This document shows, piece after piece, positions 41,728 to 51,268 of a stretch of 64,000 nucleotides of DNA. A program made the translations under genes and the position numbers. This DNA comes from Yoonia rosea (lineage in GTDB: Bacteria > Pseudomonadota > Alphaproteobacteria > Rhodobacterales > Rhodobacteraceae): NCBI RefSeq assembly GCF_900156505.1, contig NZ_FTPR01000004.1:124001-188000 (forward strand). Direction: 5' to 3'. Position 1 is the first letter of the stretch. Each line of letters starts with the position of its first letter. The notes below the pieces were generated by a model. It searched no databases and had not been told where the DNA came from. It saw only the letters and a program-made list of their open reading frames with translations.

Positions 41728-43578
41728 TTAAGTCCCCGTCGCCTTGTGTGATGTGTTATCGATGATTGAAAAATTTCCCTTATTTTGCTCTCTGGCAGCG
41801 CGTTGTGGTGTGCGGAACCCTTTCAACGAGTCGGACAACCGCAGAGATTCATCGCGCAAAAACCGGACAGCAGTGCCCGTCTGCTCGACCATCGACGCAT
41901 TCTTCTGGGTCATATTATCCAAGGTCCGGACGCTACCGTTGATTTCATCAAGATCACTGGCCTGTCGGCGGACGGATTGCGCGATATCCGATACGAGCCC
42001 GCCGAGGGATTCGACATGTTCCAACACTTCACCAAGCTTAAGGCCTGTATTCTGCACCAGTTTATTGCCGGATTGAATCTCGGCAGCACTGGTCGATATC
42101 AGCGCCTTGATTTCCTTTGCCGAATCCGTGGCATTCTTGGCAAGCCCGCGCACTTCGGAGGCGACAACAGCAAATCCGCGACCTGCATCACCGGCACGTG
42201 CCGCTTCAACACCTGCATTCAATGCAAGCAGATTTGTTTGAAAGGCGATATCTTCGATCACGCCAATAATCTTGGTGATTTCACCCGATGATGCCTCGAT
42301 ACGCCCGATTGATTGCATCGCGGCTTCCAATGCTGTGCGACTATCCGACGAAAGCGATTGGCTGCGGGTTGCGGCCGCATCCGCCTGATCCGCTTTTTGT
42401 ACAATTTGCGTTGTCTCCTCGGTCAAGCGGTTCAGCGAAGTCGCTGAACCCGCCAGTGTTTTGGCCTGACTTTCGACGCGCGTTGCCAGTTCAGCGGATT
42501 CCGCACCGATCGACTGGCCGATCCTTTCGACTTCATCGGCAATGCTGCCAATGTCCGAAATGGTCTGTGAAAGATGCGTCACGAACTGGTTAAAGTCATC
42601 ACGCAGCGCAGCATAATCCTGCGGGAAGCTTTCACCATAGCGCGCGGAGACCCGCACCATCAGATCCTGTTTCGCAAGTTTTTCCAGCGCATCGCGCAAA
42701 GCACTCACCGCGAAGGCTTGCTCGGCCTGTGCGGTTTCAGAGGCCTGTTTCACGGCTTCCGCGCGTTTCAATTCGTCCTGAAATCCTGAAATTTCTTTTG
42801 CGATCGCACCGATCTGGTCTTTGCGCGCGATAAAAGGAATTGTTTCATGCAAATGGCCCTGTGCCACTTGCGAAATCCGGTCTGCCAGAATGCTCAGCGG
42901 GTGCAAAAGCCACGAAATCAGCACTGCCAATGAAGCAGCACCAACAAGAATAATCGCTGCCGCCGTTCCGGACCCCAACCAGAAGCTTGATGCAAGTGCC
43001 GCGTCGATCCGCGTGCGTTCGACACCTACGTAGAAAATCCCGATTACGTCACCGCGGCTATCAATGACCGGTTCGTAAATCGTCAGATAGGGTTTGCCGA
43101 GAATCACCGCTTCTCCGCGAAATGTTTGCTTGTTTCTCACGACATCGAACACTGGATTGGTGGTCCCCAAGGGTGTGCCAACGGCGCGTTCCCCATTAGG
43201 CTTGATAATATTTGTCGTGCGCCGAATGAAATCACCTGCGCCCTGATCCCACACAAATACGGTCGCTGTTTCCCCTGATATTGCACCGACGCGATCGATC
43301 AAACGGTGGTCATCAAAAGCAGGAATCGCGTCCCAATTCACGGATGTGACAGCGCCATCTGCCCCGTATGACACTGCGATATCATCGAATTGATCCATGA
43401 AAGTTGATGTCAGAATGCGCAGCCCTGTATTCTGTTCCAACTGCGCTTTTTCCAATAACGTCTGTTTTTGTGAATATTGCAGAACGCCGATCACCATCGC
43501 AAACAGGGCTGCGATAAGGATCACCGAACTGATGATCAATTGACCACGCAGTGACATGTTCGAGATGAAATTGCGCAT
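41728..43578 (-). CDS. Methyl-accepting chemotaxis protein with periplasmic Cache domain
   Basis: A 616-residue chemoreceptor. Transmembrane helix 1 is at about 10-32 and helix 2 at about 197-220; between them is a single-Cache sensor of the Cache3/Cache2 type (GDFIRRTTNI, YLTIYEPVIDSRGDVIGIFYVG). A HAMP domain follows (ISWLLHPLSILADRISQVAQG), then a long coiled signalling domain with the hairpin DIAFQTNLLALNAGVEAARAGDAGRGFAVVASE. No CheR-binding pentapeptide is at the C-terminus (ends DNTSHKATGT). It is divergent from the hyu operon across 211 bases, so it may sense that operon's substrate. No other chemotaxis genes are in the window. Confidence 0.93.
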   Translation of the reverse strand: MRNFISNMSLRGQLIISSVILIAALFAMVIGVLQYSQKQTLLEKAQLEQNTGLRILTSTFMDQFDDIAVSYGADGAVTSVNWDAIPAFDDHRLIDRVGAISGETATVFVWDQGAGDFIRRTTNIIKPNGERAVGTPLGTTNPVFDVVRNKQTFRGEAVILGKPYLTIYEPVIDSRGDVIGIFYVGVERTRIDAALASSFWLGSGTAAAIILVGAASLAVLISWLLHPLSILADRISQVAQGHLHETIPFIARKDQIGAIAKEISGFQDELKRAEAVKQASETAQAEQAFAVSALRDALEKLAKQDLMVRVSARYGESFPQDYAALRDDFNQFVTHLSQTISDIGSIADEVERIGQSIGAESAELATRVESQAKTLAGSATSLNRLTEETTQIVQKADQADAAATRSQSLSSDSRTALEAAMQSIGRIEASSGEITKIIGVIEDIAFQTNLLALNAGVEAARAGDAGRGFAVVASEVRGLAKNATDSAKEIKALISTSAAEIQSGNKLVQNTGLKLGEVLEHVESLGGLVSDIAQSVRRQASDLDEINGSVRTLDNMTQKNASMVEQTGTAVRFLRDESLRLSDSLKGFRTPQRAAREQNKGNFSIIDNTSHKATGT

Positions 43579-43789
43579 GCGGTATACTCCGGATTTCCTT
43601 GCAGGTTAGAGGTCTCGCGCAAAACCCTTGTCAAACAGTGAACGCGGGCCGGAAAGTTTGATTTTTTCTCTTATGAGCTTTCATCACGCGTGGTGAAAAA
43701 GATTCTTCCTCAAGGCCGTCGAAGCCGTTTGTATCGCCGATTCATCGCTTCTAAGCTGGCGCTGAATTTGCACGTGAAGGAGCCCCGCA

Positions 43790-45865
43790 ATGCAGCAACA
43801 TATACGCATGGGCGTAGATATCGGCGGGACCTTTACGGATGTGGTGTTGGAGGTGGGGGATGCGCCCTATTCCACCAAGGTACTGACCACCTATGCCGCC
43901 CCCGAAAACGCAATTATCGAAGGGATGCATCAGGTCTGTGACAAGGCAGGTATCAAGCCTTCCCAGATCGACCAGATCATCCACGGCACAACCCTTGCCA
44001 CCAACGCGCTGATCGAACGGCGTGGGGCGAAAACAGCGCTGATTACCACTGAAGGCTTCCGTGATGTCACCGAGATGCGCACCGAAAGCCGCTTTGAACA
44101 ATATGATCTTAACCTGCAACTGCCCGAACCGCTCTTGCCGCGCCAACACCGCTTTACGCTCAAAGAACGCATTGACGCGCGGGGCGACGTGCTGGTGGCG
44201 CTGGACCGCGCCGATGTTGAAACACTTGCTGATGAAATGGCTTCTTACGGCTTTGAAAGCATCGCTATCGGCTTGCTCCACGCCTATCTCAATGACAGCC
44301 ACGAACGCATGATCCGCGAGGTCTTTGCGCAAAAGCTGCCCGATGTGATGATTTCGCTTTCATCCGAAGTGTCGCCGCAGATGCGCGAGTATGAACGCTT
44401 CAATACGACAGTTGCCAACGCCTATATCAAACCGCTGATGAAGTCCTATCTGGGCCGTCTGAAAGGGCGCCTGACCAATGAAGGGGCGGCTTGTCCCATC
44501 TTTCTGATGCACTCGGGGGGCGGGATTATCAGCCTTGAGAGCGCGGCTGAATTCCCTGTCCGGCTGGTTGAATCCGGTCCTGCGGGCGGTGCGGTCTTTG
44601 CCGCCGATATTGCGGCCCGCTATGGCCTGAACAAGGTACTGTCCTTTGATATGGGCGGGACAACGGCCAAGATTTGCCTGATCAAAAATCAAACTCCCAA
44701 GACCGCACGCGTCTTTGAGGTTGCGCGCACCTATCGCTTCAAAAAGGGCTCGGGCATGCCCATCTCGATCCCTGTCATTGATATGGTCGAAATCGGGGCA
44801 GGGGGCGGCAGCCTTGCCCATGTGGATGCGATGCGCCAGATCCGTGTTGGCCCCGAAAGTGCAGGATCAGAGCCGGGTCCAGCCTGCTACGGACGCGGCG
44901 GTGCGCGCCCTGCAGTAACGGATGCGGACCTGACACTGGGCAAGCTGGATCCCGACCATTTCGCAGGGGGGGCGATCAAACTTGATGCTGCTGCCGCGTC
45001 GCAGGCGCTGGGCACGTTAGGTGCGCCGCTCGAAATGGATGCGCAAATGGCGGCCTTCGGGCTGGCTGAAGTGGTCGATGAAAACATGGCCAATGCTGCG
45101 CGCGTACATGCGGTGGAAAACGGTGAAGATCTTGCCAACTACACCATGATTGCCTTTGGTGGCGCGGCACCGCTGCACGCGGGACGGCTTTGTGAAAAAC
45201 TTGGCATCGACCGCTTGCTGGTGCCAACCGGCGCAGGTGTCGGTTCGGCGATCGGTTTCCTGCGCGCGCCATTCAGCTTTGAAGCGACCCGCAGTGTTTA
45301 CATGAAGCTTTCCGGTTTTGCGCCGCAGGTGGTCAAGACGCTGCTTGCTGAAATGGAGGCCGAAGCCACGGGTTTCGTGCGCACCTGTGACGCTGATGCG
45401 CCGATCAAAGCTGAATTCAAGGTCTATATGCGCTACACTGGCCAAGGCTGGGAAATCCCGATCAGCTTGACGCCCGAGCAAGCGCAGACCCCTGATGCGG
45501 CAGAGTTCCTTGCACTTTTTGAGGCGGATTATACTACGCTCTTCGGGCGCACGGTGGCAGGGATGGATGTTGAAATCACCGTCTGGGCTGTGAACGCGAC
45601 GACCGAGGTGGCGGCTGTTGAAACGCTTGGCGCAACGCCCGGCGGCAAGGGTGCAGTGTCGGTTAACACCCGCGCGCTTTTTGATCCGATCAAAGGCGCG
45701 CCTTCCGCCGCGGCCATCGTTCCGCGTGCAGCCCTCTGTGCCGGTGATTGGGTCGCGGGCCCTGCGCTGATCACCGAGGATGAAACGACCATCGTCGTTC
45801 CCGCAAGTCGCACCGCCACAGCACGCCCCGATGGTACCATCGACATTACGGAGAAACGCACATGA
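43790..45865 (+). CDS. hyuA: Hydantoinase/oxoprolinase family protein, subunit A
   Basis: A 691-residue ATP-dependent amidohydrolase of the HyuA/5-oxoprolinase type with the actin-like ATPase fold. The start IRMGVDIGGTFTDVVLEVG, IIHGTTLATNALIERRGAKTALITTEGFRDV and SFDMGGTTAKICLI are diagnostic, and EIGAGGGSLAHVD and GSEPGPACYGRGG continue the pattern. The true substrate (hydantoin, N-methylhydantoin, oxoproline, acetone or acetophenone-like) cannot be told. The ribosome site is AAGGAG. It leads an operon hyuA-hyuB-oxidoreductase-aldolase-dehydrogenase joined by ATGA-type overlaps. Confidence 0.93.
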   Translation: MQQHIRMGVDIGGTFTDVVLEVGDAPYSTKVLTTYAAPENAIIEGMHQVCDKAGIKPSQIDQIIHGTTLATNALIERRGAKTALITTEGFRDVTEMRTESRFEQYDLNLQLPEPLLPRQHRFTLKERIDARGDVLVALDRADVETLADEMASYGFESIAIGLLHAYLNDSHERMIREVFAQKLPDVMISLSSEVSPQMREYERFNTTVANAYIKPLMKSYLGRLKGRLTNEGAACPIFLMHSGGGIISLESAAEFPVRLVESGPAGGAVFAADIAARYGLNKVLSFDMGGTTAKICLIKNQTPKTARVFEVARTYRFKKGSGMPISIPVIDMVEIGAGGGSLAHVDAMRQIRVGPESAGSEPGPACYGRGGARPAVTDADLTLGKLDPDHFAGGAIKLDAAAASQALGTLGAPLEMDAQMAAFGLAEVVDENMANAARVHAVENGEDLANYTMIAFGGAAPLHAGRLCEKLGIDRLLVPTGAGVGSAIGFLRAPFSFEATRSVYMKLSGFAPQVVKTLLAEMEAEATGFVRTCDADAPIKAEFKVYMRYTGQGWEIPISLTPEQAQTPDAAEFLALFEADYTTLFGRTVAGMDVEITVWAVNATTEVAAVETLGATPGGKGAVSVNTRALFDPIKGAPSAAAIVPRAALCAGDWVAGPALITEDETTIVVPASRTATARPDGTIDITEKRT

Positions 45866-47547
45866 GCAACGTTGCATTCCAGGTGATGTGGAACCGCCTG
45901 ATCTCGGTCGTCGAGGAACAGGCGCAGGCGCTGGTCCGTACCGCATTTTCGACTTCTGTGCGCGAAGCAGGCGATCTCTCGGCCGGGGTTTACAACGCTG
46001 ACGGCCTCATGCTCGCACAGGCGGTTACAGGCACGCCCGGCCATGTGAATGCGATGGCCGATGCTGTCGCGCATTTCATCCGCCGGATTGGCCGTGAGAA
46101 TATCCAAGAAGGCGACGTCTATATCACCAACGATCCATGGGAAGGCACCGGCCATCTGCATGATATCACCGTCGTGACGCCGTCATTTCATAACGGTCAC
46201 CACGCAGGCTTTTTCGCCTGTACCGCCCATGTGGTCGATATTGGCGGGCGGGGTTTTGGCGCGGATGCGGCAAGCGTTTACGAAGAGGGTATCTATATCC
46301 CGATTATGAAATTCGCGGATCGCGGTAAGGTGGATGAAACCCTGATCCGCCTGTTGCGCGGCAATGTGCGCGAACCCGATCAGCTGATCGGTGATATCTA
46401 TGCGCTGGCCACCTGCAATGAGATCGGACACCGGCGGCTGACAGAAATGATGGACGAATTCGGCCTCGGCGACCTGACAGGGATCGGTGATTTCATCCTC
46501 GAAAATTCGCGCCGCGCCACGCTGGAACGCATCGCGGCGCTACCGCGCGAAACCGCGACAGGGGCGATGCGGATTGACGGGTTTGACCGGCCTATTGATC
46601 TGAAGGTCAGGCTCGAGATCGCAGAGGACCGGATTTCATGTGATTTCGCGGGCACCTCTGGTGTGGATAAAAAAGGTATCAACGTGCCCATGGTCTATAC
46701 CAAGGCTTATGCCTGCTACGCGCTCAAATGCGCCATCGCCCCAGAAATCCCCAACAATGCCGCGTCGCTGGCTCCGTTTGAGGTGACAGCTCCTGTCGAT
46801 AGCATCGTCAACGCAGTCCACCCCGCGCCGGTCGCCTTGCGCCACATCATCGGCCATATGATCCCCGATGCGGTCTATGATGCGCTGGATAAAATTTTGC
46901 CCGCAACCGTGCCTGCCGAAGGGGCTGGGTGTCTGTGCAATTTCCAGGTCTCGTTACGGCCTGCGGCGGGCCACCAAGGGCGCAGGTCCGAGGTGCTGAC
47001 CTTCAACTCTGGCGGTGCAGGTGCGCGGCCCACCGTGGACGGACTGAATGCGACGGCCTTTCCTTCGGGCGTGATGACCATGCCGATCGAGGCGACGGAA
47101 CATACAGGCCCGGTCATTATCTGGCGCAAGGAACTGCGTCCTGACAGTGGTGGCGCTGGGCAGTACCGCGGCGGTCTGGGGCAATATATGGAGGTCGGTG
47201 CCACGGCAGGGCATGAATTTGATTTCTCGGCCATGTTTGACCGTGTCGATCATCCTGCGCGCGGGCGGCAGGGCGGGCAGGGTGGCGCACCGACAGCAAT
47301 TGCGCAGGATGATGGCACCGCAATGCAAGGCAAAGGCAAGCAGTTTGTCCCCGAAGGCCGACGCGTCATGCTGGCTTTGCCCGGAGGCGCAGGCTATGGC
47401 CCCGCCTCCGCACGCGATCCCGCGCTTGTGAAACGTGATCTTGCCCGTGGGTATATTTCGGCGACATCTGCCCGTGATGATTATGGTCTGAGCGAGGATG
47501 AAATCGCGGCTGTTCTTGCGGCTGTCAGCAAAGGGGAAACCGTGTGA
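45862..47547 (+). CDS. hyuB: Hydantoinase B/oxoprolinase family protein
   Basis: A 561-residue partner subunit. Typical stretches are VMWNRLISVVEEQAQALVRTAFSTSVREAGDLSAGVY, GDVYITNDPWEGTGHLHDITVVTP and the C-terminal GGAGYGPASARDPALV. It overlaps hyuA by ATGA. The HyuA/HyuB complex uses ATP to open or carboxylate its substrate. The frame is intact from end to end, with no fusion to subunit A as seen in eukaryotic oxoprolinase. Confidence 0.93.
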   Translation: MSNVAFQVMWNRLISVVEEQAQALVRTAFSTSVREAGDLSAGVYNADGLMLAQAVTGTPGHVNAMADAVAHFIRRIGRENIQEGDVYITNDPWEGTGHLHDITVVTPSFHNGHHAGFFACTAHVVDIGGRGFGADAASVYEEGIYIPIMKFADRGKVDETLIRLLRGNVREPDQLIGDIYALATCNEIGHRRLTEMMDEFGLGDLTGIGDFILENSRRATLERIAALPRETATGAMRIDGFDRPIDLKVRLEIAEDRISCDFAGTSGVDKKGINVPMVYTKAYACYALKCAIAPEIPNNAASLAPFEVTAPVDSIVNAVHPAPVALRHIIGHMIPDAVYDALDKILPATVPAEGAGCLCNFQVSLRPAAGHQGRRSEVLTFNSGGAGARPTVDGLNATAFPSGVMTMPIEATEHTGPVIIWRKELRPDSGGAGQYRGGLGQYMEVGATAGHEFDFSAMFDRVDHPARGRQGGQGGAPTAIAQDDGTAMQGKGKQFVPEGRRVMLALPGGAGYGPASARDPALVKRDLARGYISATSARDDYGLSEDEIAAVLAAVSKGETV

Positions 47548-48749
47548 TGCAAGCGCCTGAGCACGCAAACTATGACGTCGTCATCGTCGGTGGGGCGATC
47601 TACGGATCGGCCGTCGCTTGGTTCCTGACTGACAACCCTGATTTTGACGGCACAATCTTGGTCGTTGAACGCGACCCGACCTATGAATTCGCCTCGACCT
47701 CGCACACCAATTCCTGCATCCGCCAGCAGTTCAGCGAGGAAATCAACGTGCGGATTTCCCAGTTTGCGGCGGACTATATCAAGAATTTCCGCAGCCATAT
47801 GGGGGGCGATGCCCGCATCCCGCAACCGCTGATCCATAGTTTCGGCTATCTTTATCTGGCAGATAACGCAGGTTTTGCCGCAGCGCTGCGCGAAGCCCAG
47901 AAAATTCAGGCGGCTTGCGGTGCGGGCACGCGCCATATGAGCCGTGATGAAATCGCGCAGGCCTATCCGTTCTATCAGCTCGATGACATCATCGCAGGCA
48001 ACCACAATACAGTGGATGAAGGGTATTTCGACGGTCACACGCTTTTCGACTGGTGGCGGCGCATGGCGAAAGAGCGCGGCGTGACCTTCCTGACCAACGA
48101 AGTGGTTGCGATGAACCGCAACGCCGCAGGCACCCGCGTGGAGAGTGTGATCCTCAAATCAGGCGAGGTTGTGGGCTGCGGCACGGTCGTCAACGCCTCG
48201 GGTCCGCGCGCTTTGCTCACCGCCCGTATGGCGGGTATCGACATGCCCGTCGAGCCGCGCAAACGTTACACCTTTGTCTTTGAAGCGGCAGAACCGCTGG
48301 ACCGCGATCTGCCACTGACGATTGACCCCTCGGGCGTACATATGCGTACCGATGGCGCCTATTATATGGCGGGCTGTCCGCCCGATGACGACGGGCCTGT
48401 CGATTATGCCGATTTCGCCGCTGACCATAGCATCTGGGAAGACAAGGTCTGGCCGATCCTCGCGACCCGTATCCCGCAATTCGAGGCGCTGAAGCTGCGC
48501 AATGCGTGGGTCGGGCATTACGCCTACAATACCTTTGACCAGAACGCTATTTTGGGGGCACACGACGCGGTCGCGAACTTTGTTTTTGTGAACGGGTTCT
48601 CGGGCCATGGTTTGCAGCAATCCCCTGCCATCGGGCGCGGCACGGCGGAATTGATCACTTACGGGGAATATCGCACGCTGGATCTGACCCCGTTGAACTT
48701 TACCCGCATTGCGCAAGGCGCCCGATTTGTCGAAAAGGCCGTGATATGA
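47547..48749 (+). CDS. FAD-dependent oxidoreductase (DAO family)
   Basis: A 400-residue flavoprotein of the D-amino-acid oxidase/sarcosine oxidase superfamily. The FAD loop is YDVVIVGGAIYGSAVAWFL, followed by ERDPTYEFASTSHTNSCIRQQFS; the C-terminal NGFSGHGLQQSPAIGRGTAELI closes the FAD site. This form resembles FOXRED1-like oxidases, which act on N-alkyl amino acids or hydroxyacids. The ATG at 47547 overlaps the hyuB stop by one base (TGATG). An oxidase of this type beside HyuAB would fit oxidation of an N-alkyl amino acid released by amide-ring opening, but the substrate is unknown. Confidence 0.9.
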   Translation: MQAPEHANYDVVIVGGAIYGSAVAWFLTDNPDFDGTILVVERDPTYEFASTSHTNSCIRQQFSEEINVRISQFAADYIKNFRSHMGGDARIPQPLIHSFGYLYLADNAGFAAALREAQKIQAACGAGTRHMSRDEIAQAYPFYQLDDIIAGNHNTVDEGYFDGHTLFDWWRRMAKERGVTFLTNEVVAMNRNAAGTRVESVILKSGEVVGCGTVVNASGPRALLTARMAGIDMPVEPRKRYTFVFEAAEPLDRDLPLTIDPSGVHMRTDGAYYMAGCPPDDDGPVDYADFAADHSIWEDKVWPILATRIPQFEALKLRNAWVGHYAYNTFDQNAILGAHDAVANFVFVNGFSGHGLQQSPAIGRGTAELITYGEYRTLDLTPLNFTRIAQGARFVEKAVI

Positions 48750-49531
48750 AGATGGCGCCCAACCCCTTTCTGGCCGCAATCCGTGCAGGCCGTCCGCAAA
48801 TCGGGCTATGGATCAGCCTGTCGCACAATTATACCGCCGAGGTCGTGGCAGGTGCAGGCTATGATTGGCTCTTGGTTGATATGGAGCACACACCCAGCGA
48901 TCTGGCGACCGTTCTGGGCCAACTGCAGGCGATTGCAGCGCATGGGTCAACCGCCCTCGTGCGCCCACCCTGGAACGACACTGTGATGGTGAAGCGCCTT
49001 TTGGACATGGGCGCGCCGGGGTTGCTTTTCCCGATGGTCCAGTCGGTGCAGGAAGCGCAGGCCGCCGTCGCCGCCTGTCGTTATCCACCCCAAGGTGTGC
49101 GGGGCGTGGCTGGGTCCATCCGCGCCAACAACTTTGGGCGGATCACCGACTATTATGCCAAAGCAGGTGATGAAACAGCCGTGCTGGTGCAGGTCGAAAC
49201 CCGCATGGCCGTGGCGCAGGCGTTAGAGATCGGTCAGGTCGCCGGGGTGGATGGTGTCTTTTTCGGACCCGCCGATATTGCAGCGGATATGGGGCTACTC
49301 GGCAAACACATGTCGCAGGAAGTCTGGGACCTGATCCTGCCTGCGGCGCGCAAGCTGATGGATGCGGGCATCCCTGTGGGCACCTTGGTGACGGACCCTG
49401 TGTTCGCTGCAAAGCTGCTCTCTGACGGGTTCACCTTTGTGGCCTGCGGCACGGATACGAATTTGCTGGCCAAAGGGGCCGATGCATTGCTGGCGCAGAT
49501 GCGCGCAGCGACAGAAAGGGAAGACACATGA
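48746..49531 (+). CDS. HpcH/HpaI family aldolase
   Basis: A 261-residue class II aldolase. The start region AGRPQIGLWISLSHNYTAEVVAGAGYDWLLVDMEH, the VRPPWND, PGLLFPMVQSVQEAQAAV and FFGPADIAADMG segments (metal Glu and Asp) match the family that includes GarL and 2-keto-3-deoxyrhamnonate aldolase. The reaction cleaves a 2-keto-3-deoxy acid to pyruvate and an aldehyde. It overlaps the oxidoreductase and the next gene by ATGA each. With the uronate-dehydrogenase-like gene behind it, it suggests a sugar-acid route. Confidence 0.93.
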   Translation: MKMAPNPFLAAIRAGRPQIGLWISLSHNYTAEVVAGAGYDWLLVDMEHTPSDLATVLGQLQAIAAHGSTALVRPPWNDTVMVKRLLDMGAPGLLFPMVQSVQEAQAAVAACRYPPQGVRGVAGSIRANNFGRITDYYAKAGDETAVLVQVETRMAVAQALEIGQVAGVDGVFFGPADIAADMGLLGKHMSQEVWDLILPAARKLMDAGIPVGTLVTDPVFAAKLLSDGFTFVACGTDTNLLAKGADALLAQMRAATEREDT

Positions 49532-50364
49532 AGAAACTCGTTCTCACAGGGGCCGCGGGCCGTCTTGGATCATATCTGCGCGAGCCGCTGACAAAGATGT
49601 GCGATGAGCTTGTCTCGACTGATCGCGTTGATGATATCGGCACGCTTTATCCAGGCGAAAGTTATGTGCAGGCCGATCTTTCCAGCCTTGATGCCATGCT
49701 CGAGGTGATCAAAGGGGCCGATATGGTTGTCCATTTCGGGGCTATCGGGGATGAGGCGCCATGGGATGATATCCTGCAATCCAACATCATTGGCGCCTAT
49801 AACGTCTGGGAGGCGGCCTATCGTTGCGGCGTCAAACGTGTGGTCTATGCCAGTTCTGTCCATGCGGTGGGCATGCACCTGAAAACCGACACCATTGGAT
49901 TGGACGCACCCCACCGCCCTGACACCTACTATGGGCTGGCCAAATGCTTTTGTGAGGATCTGGCCAGCCTTTATTGGGACAAGCGCGGGGTCGAAAGCGT
50001 ATGCATGCGCATTTTCTCTTGTGCGCAGGCCACCAATGCCCGCAGCATCGGCACGTGGCTGTCCTATGACGATCTGATCCATCTTGTGGAACGGTCCATC
50101 GACAGCCCCGTGGTGGGGTTCACCGTGGTCTACGGCATTTCCAATAATGACCGCGCGGTGGTTGATAATAGCAAGGCAGGCCATCTGGGGTATCGGCCGA
50201 AAGACAACGCCGAGGTTTTCGCCAAAGCGGTCTTTGCCGATACCCCGCCGCTGGACAACAAGGACCTAGCCAATCTGTGTATCGGCGGGCCTTTCGCGAC
50301 GGTGGAACTGGGCAACTCTGGTGTGGCCGCCCTTGGCGTTGTGGATGATCGCAAGGAAACCTAG
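49528..50364 (+). CDS. NAD-dependent sugar dehydrogenase/epimerase, uronate dehydrogenase-like
   Basis: A 278-residue SDR-fold enzyme. The cofactor loop is LTGAAGRLGSYLREPL, with VYASSVHAVG and the catalytic YYGLAK. The C-terminal VVYGISNNDRAVVDNSKAGHLGY matches uronate dehydrogenases closely, which oxidise hexuronates to aldarolactones. It is the last gene of the hyu operon, overlapping the aldolase by ATGA. Its stop interlocks with that of the convergent transporter. A different sugar substrate remains possible. Confidence 0.87.
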   Translation: MKKLVLTGAAGRLGSYLREPLTKMCDELVSTDRVDDIGTLYPGESYVQADLSSLDAMLEVIKGADMVVHFGAIGDEAPWDDILQSNIIGAYNVWEAAYRCGVKRVVYASSVHAVGMHLKTDTIGLDAPHRPDTYYGLAKCFCEDLASLYWDKRGVESVCMRIFSCAQATNARSIGTWLSYDDLIHLVERSIDSPVVGFTVVYGISNNDRAVVDNSKAGHLGYRPKDNAEVFAKAVFADTPPLDNKDLANLCIGGPFATVELGNSGVAALGVVDDRKET

Positions 50365-50786
50365 CGTTTGCGCCCTTGCGCCACCCACATCCCTGCAAGG
50401 ATCAGACCGACACCTAAAGTGCGCGCCCACAGATTGCCGGGCGCGCCCATCACGATATCCAGCAACACGCCGGAAATCATCTGCCCTGCGATGATCAAAA
50501 GCGCCGTTTGCGCCGCCCCGATCCGCGCGATCAGCCAGCTTCCAGCAGCGATAAAGACCACACCCACAGGCCCGCCCAAAAAAGCCCACCAAGGGGCCTC
50601 GGCGGGGTCGCCGGCAAAAAGCCCGCCGACCGCCAAGGCAACACAGGTGATAAAGACCAGCCCCACCAGATGATTCCAGAACGATGATTCCATCGCCGAG
50701 GTCGACAGCGCCAAGCGCCCGTTGATCTGGCGGCTGAGTGACACCAGAACGCCGGCAAGAATGGCGAGGGCGGCAAAAAAGATCAT
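50361..50786 (-). CDS. DUF606 (YdcZ) membrane transporter half, C-in type
   Basis: 141 residues with five predicted helices. The positive residues fall in loops 1-2 (SRQINGR), 3-4 (ARIG) and the C-terminus (QGRKR), which predicts N-out, C-in. It is the second of a tandem pair joined by ATGA with the gene upstream. Paired DUF606 proteins of opposite orientation are known to act together as an antiparallel membrane protein of the drug/metabolite transporter group. The substrate is unknown. Confidence 0.84.
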   Translation of the reverse strand: MIFFAALAILAGVLVSLSRQINGRLALSTSAMESSFWNHLVGLVFITCVALAVGGLFAGDPAEAPWWAFLGGPVGVVFIAAGSWLIARIGAAQTALLIIAGQMISGVLLDIVMGAPGNLWARTLGVGLILAGMWVAQGRKR

Positions 50787-51250
50787 GTGCCGCTGCCAAA
50801 AAAGATCAGGATCAGACTGCCCGCGATGATCAGCGCCAAAGCCACAAAATCGCGCCGCACCGGCATCCGCTGCGGCAGGCCGAACAACCCGCGCATATCG
50901 GCAAACAGGCTAAACACCATCTGGCCCGCCAGCCCCAGTGCAATGGTCCCTGACAGGGCCAGCGCTGAATTCAACGTGGCCGATGTCAACATCACCGTTA
51001 CTGCCCCTGACACGCCGCCCAGATAGACCCAGAGCGGCGGGCGCGTCGCCTGCGCACGTTTTGGACGCAAGACAAGCAAAAACAATAGCGCCGCGACACT
51101 GCCCGTCAGATGGGGCACCCATGATGCAAAGAACAGCGACCCGTAGGCCGCCAAAGTACCATTGAAGAGCACCATAAAAGATAACAACCCGCCCGTGCCA
51201 AAGGCGGCGGCAAAATGCAGTGGATGATTTGAAAGCTCAGGCTGCGACAT
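50783..51250 (-). CDS. DUF606 (YdcZ) membrane transporter half, N-in type
   Basis: 155 residues with five predicted helices. Positive charges lie in loops 2-3 (RPKRAQATR) and 4-5 (DMRGLFGLPQRMPVRRD), so the positive-inside rule gives N-in, C-out, the reverse of its partner downstream. TLNSALALSGTIALGLAGQMVFSL is the conserved core of the family. I chose the ATG at 51250; a GTG five codons earlier is possible. It overlaps its partner by ATGA. Confidence 0.84.
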   Translation of the reverse strand: MSQPELSNHPLHFAAAFGTGGLLSFMVLFNGTLAAYGSLFFASWVPHLTGSVAALLFLLVLRPKRAQATRPPLWVYLGGVSGAVTVMLTSATLNSALALSGTIALGLAGQMVFSLFADMRGLFGLPQRMPVRRDFVALALIIAGSLILIFFGSGT

Positions 51251-51268
51251 AGTCGCAGGTGTCACTCT

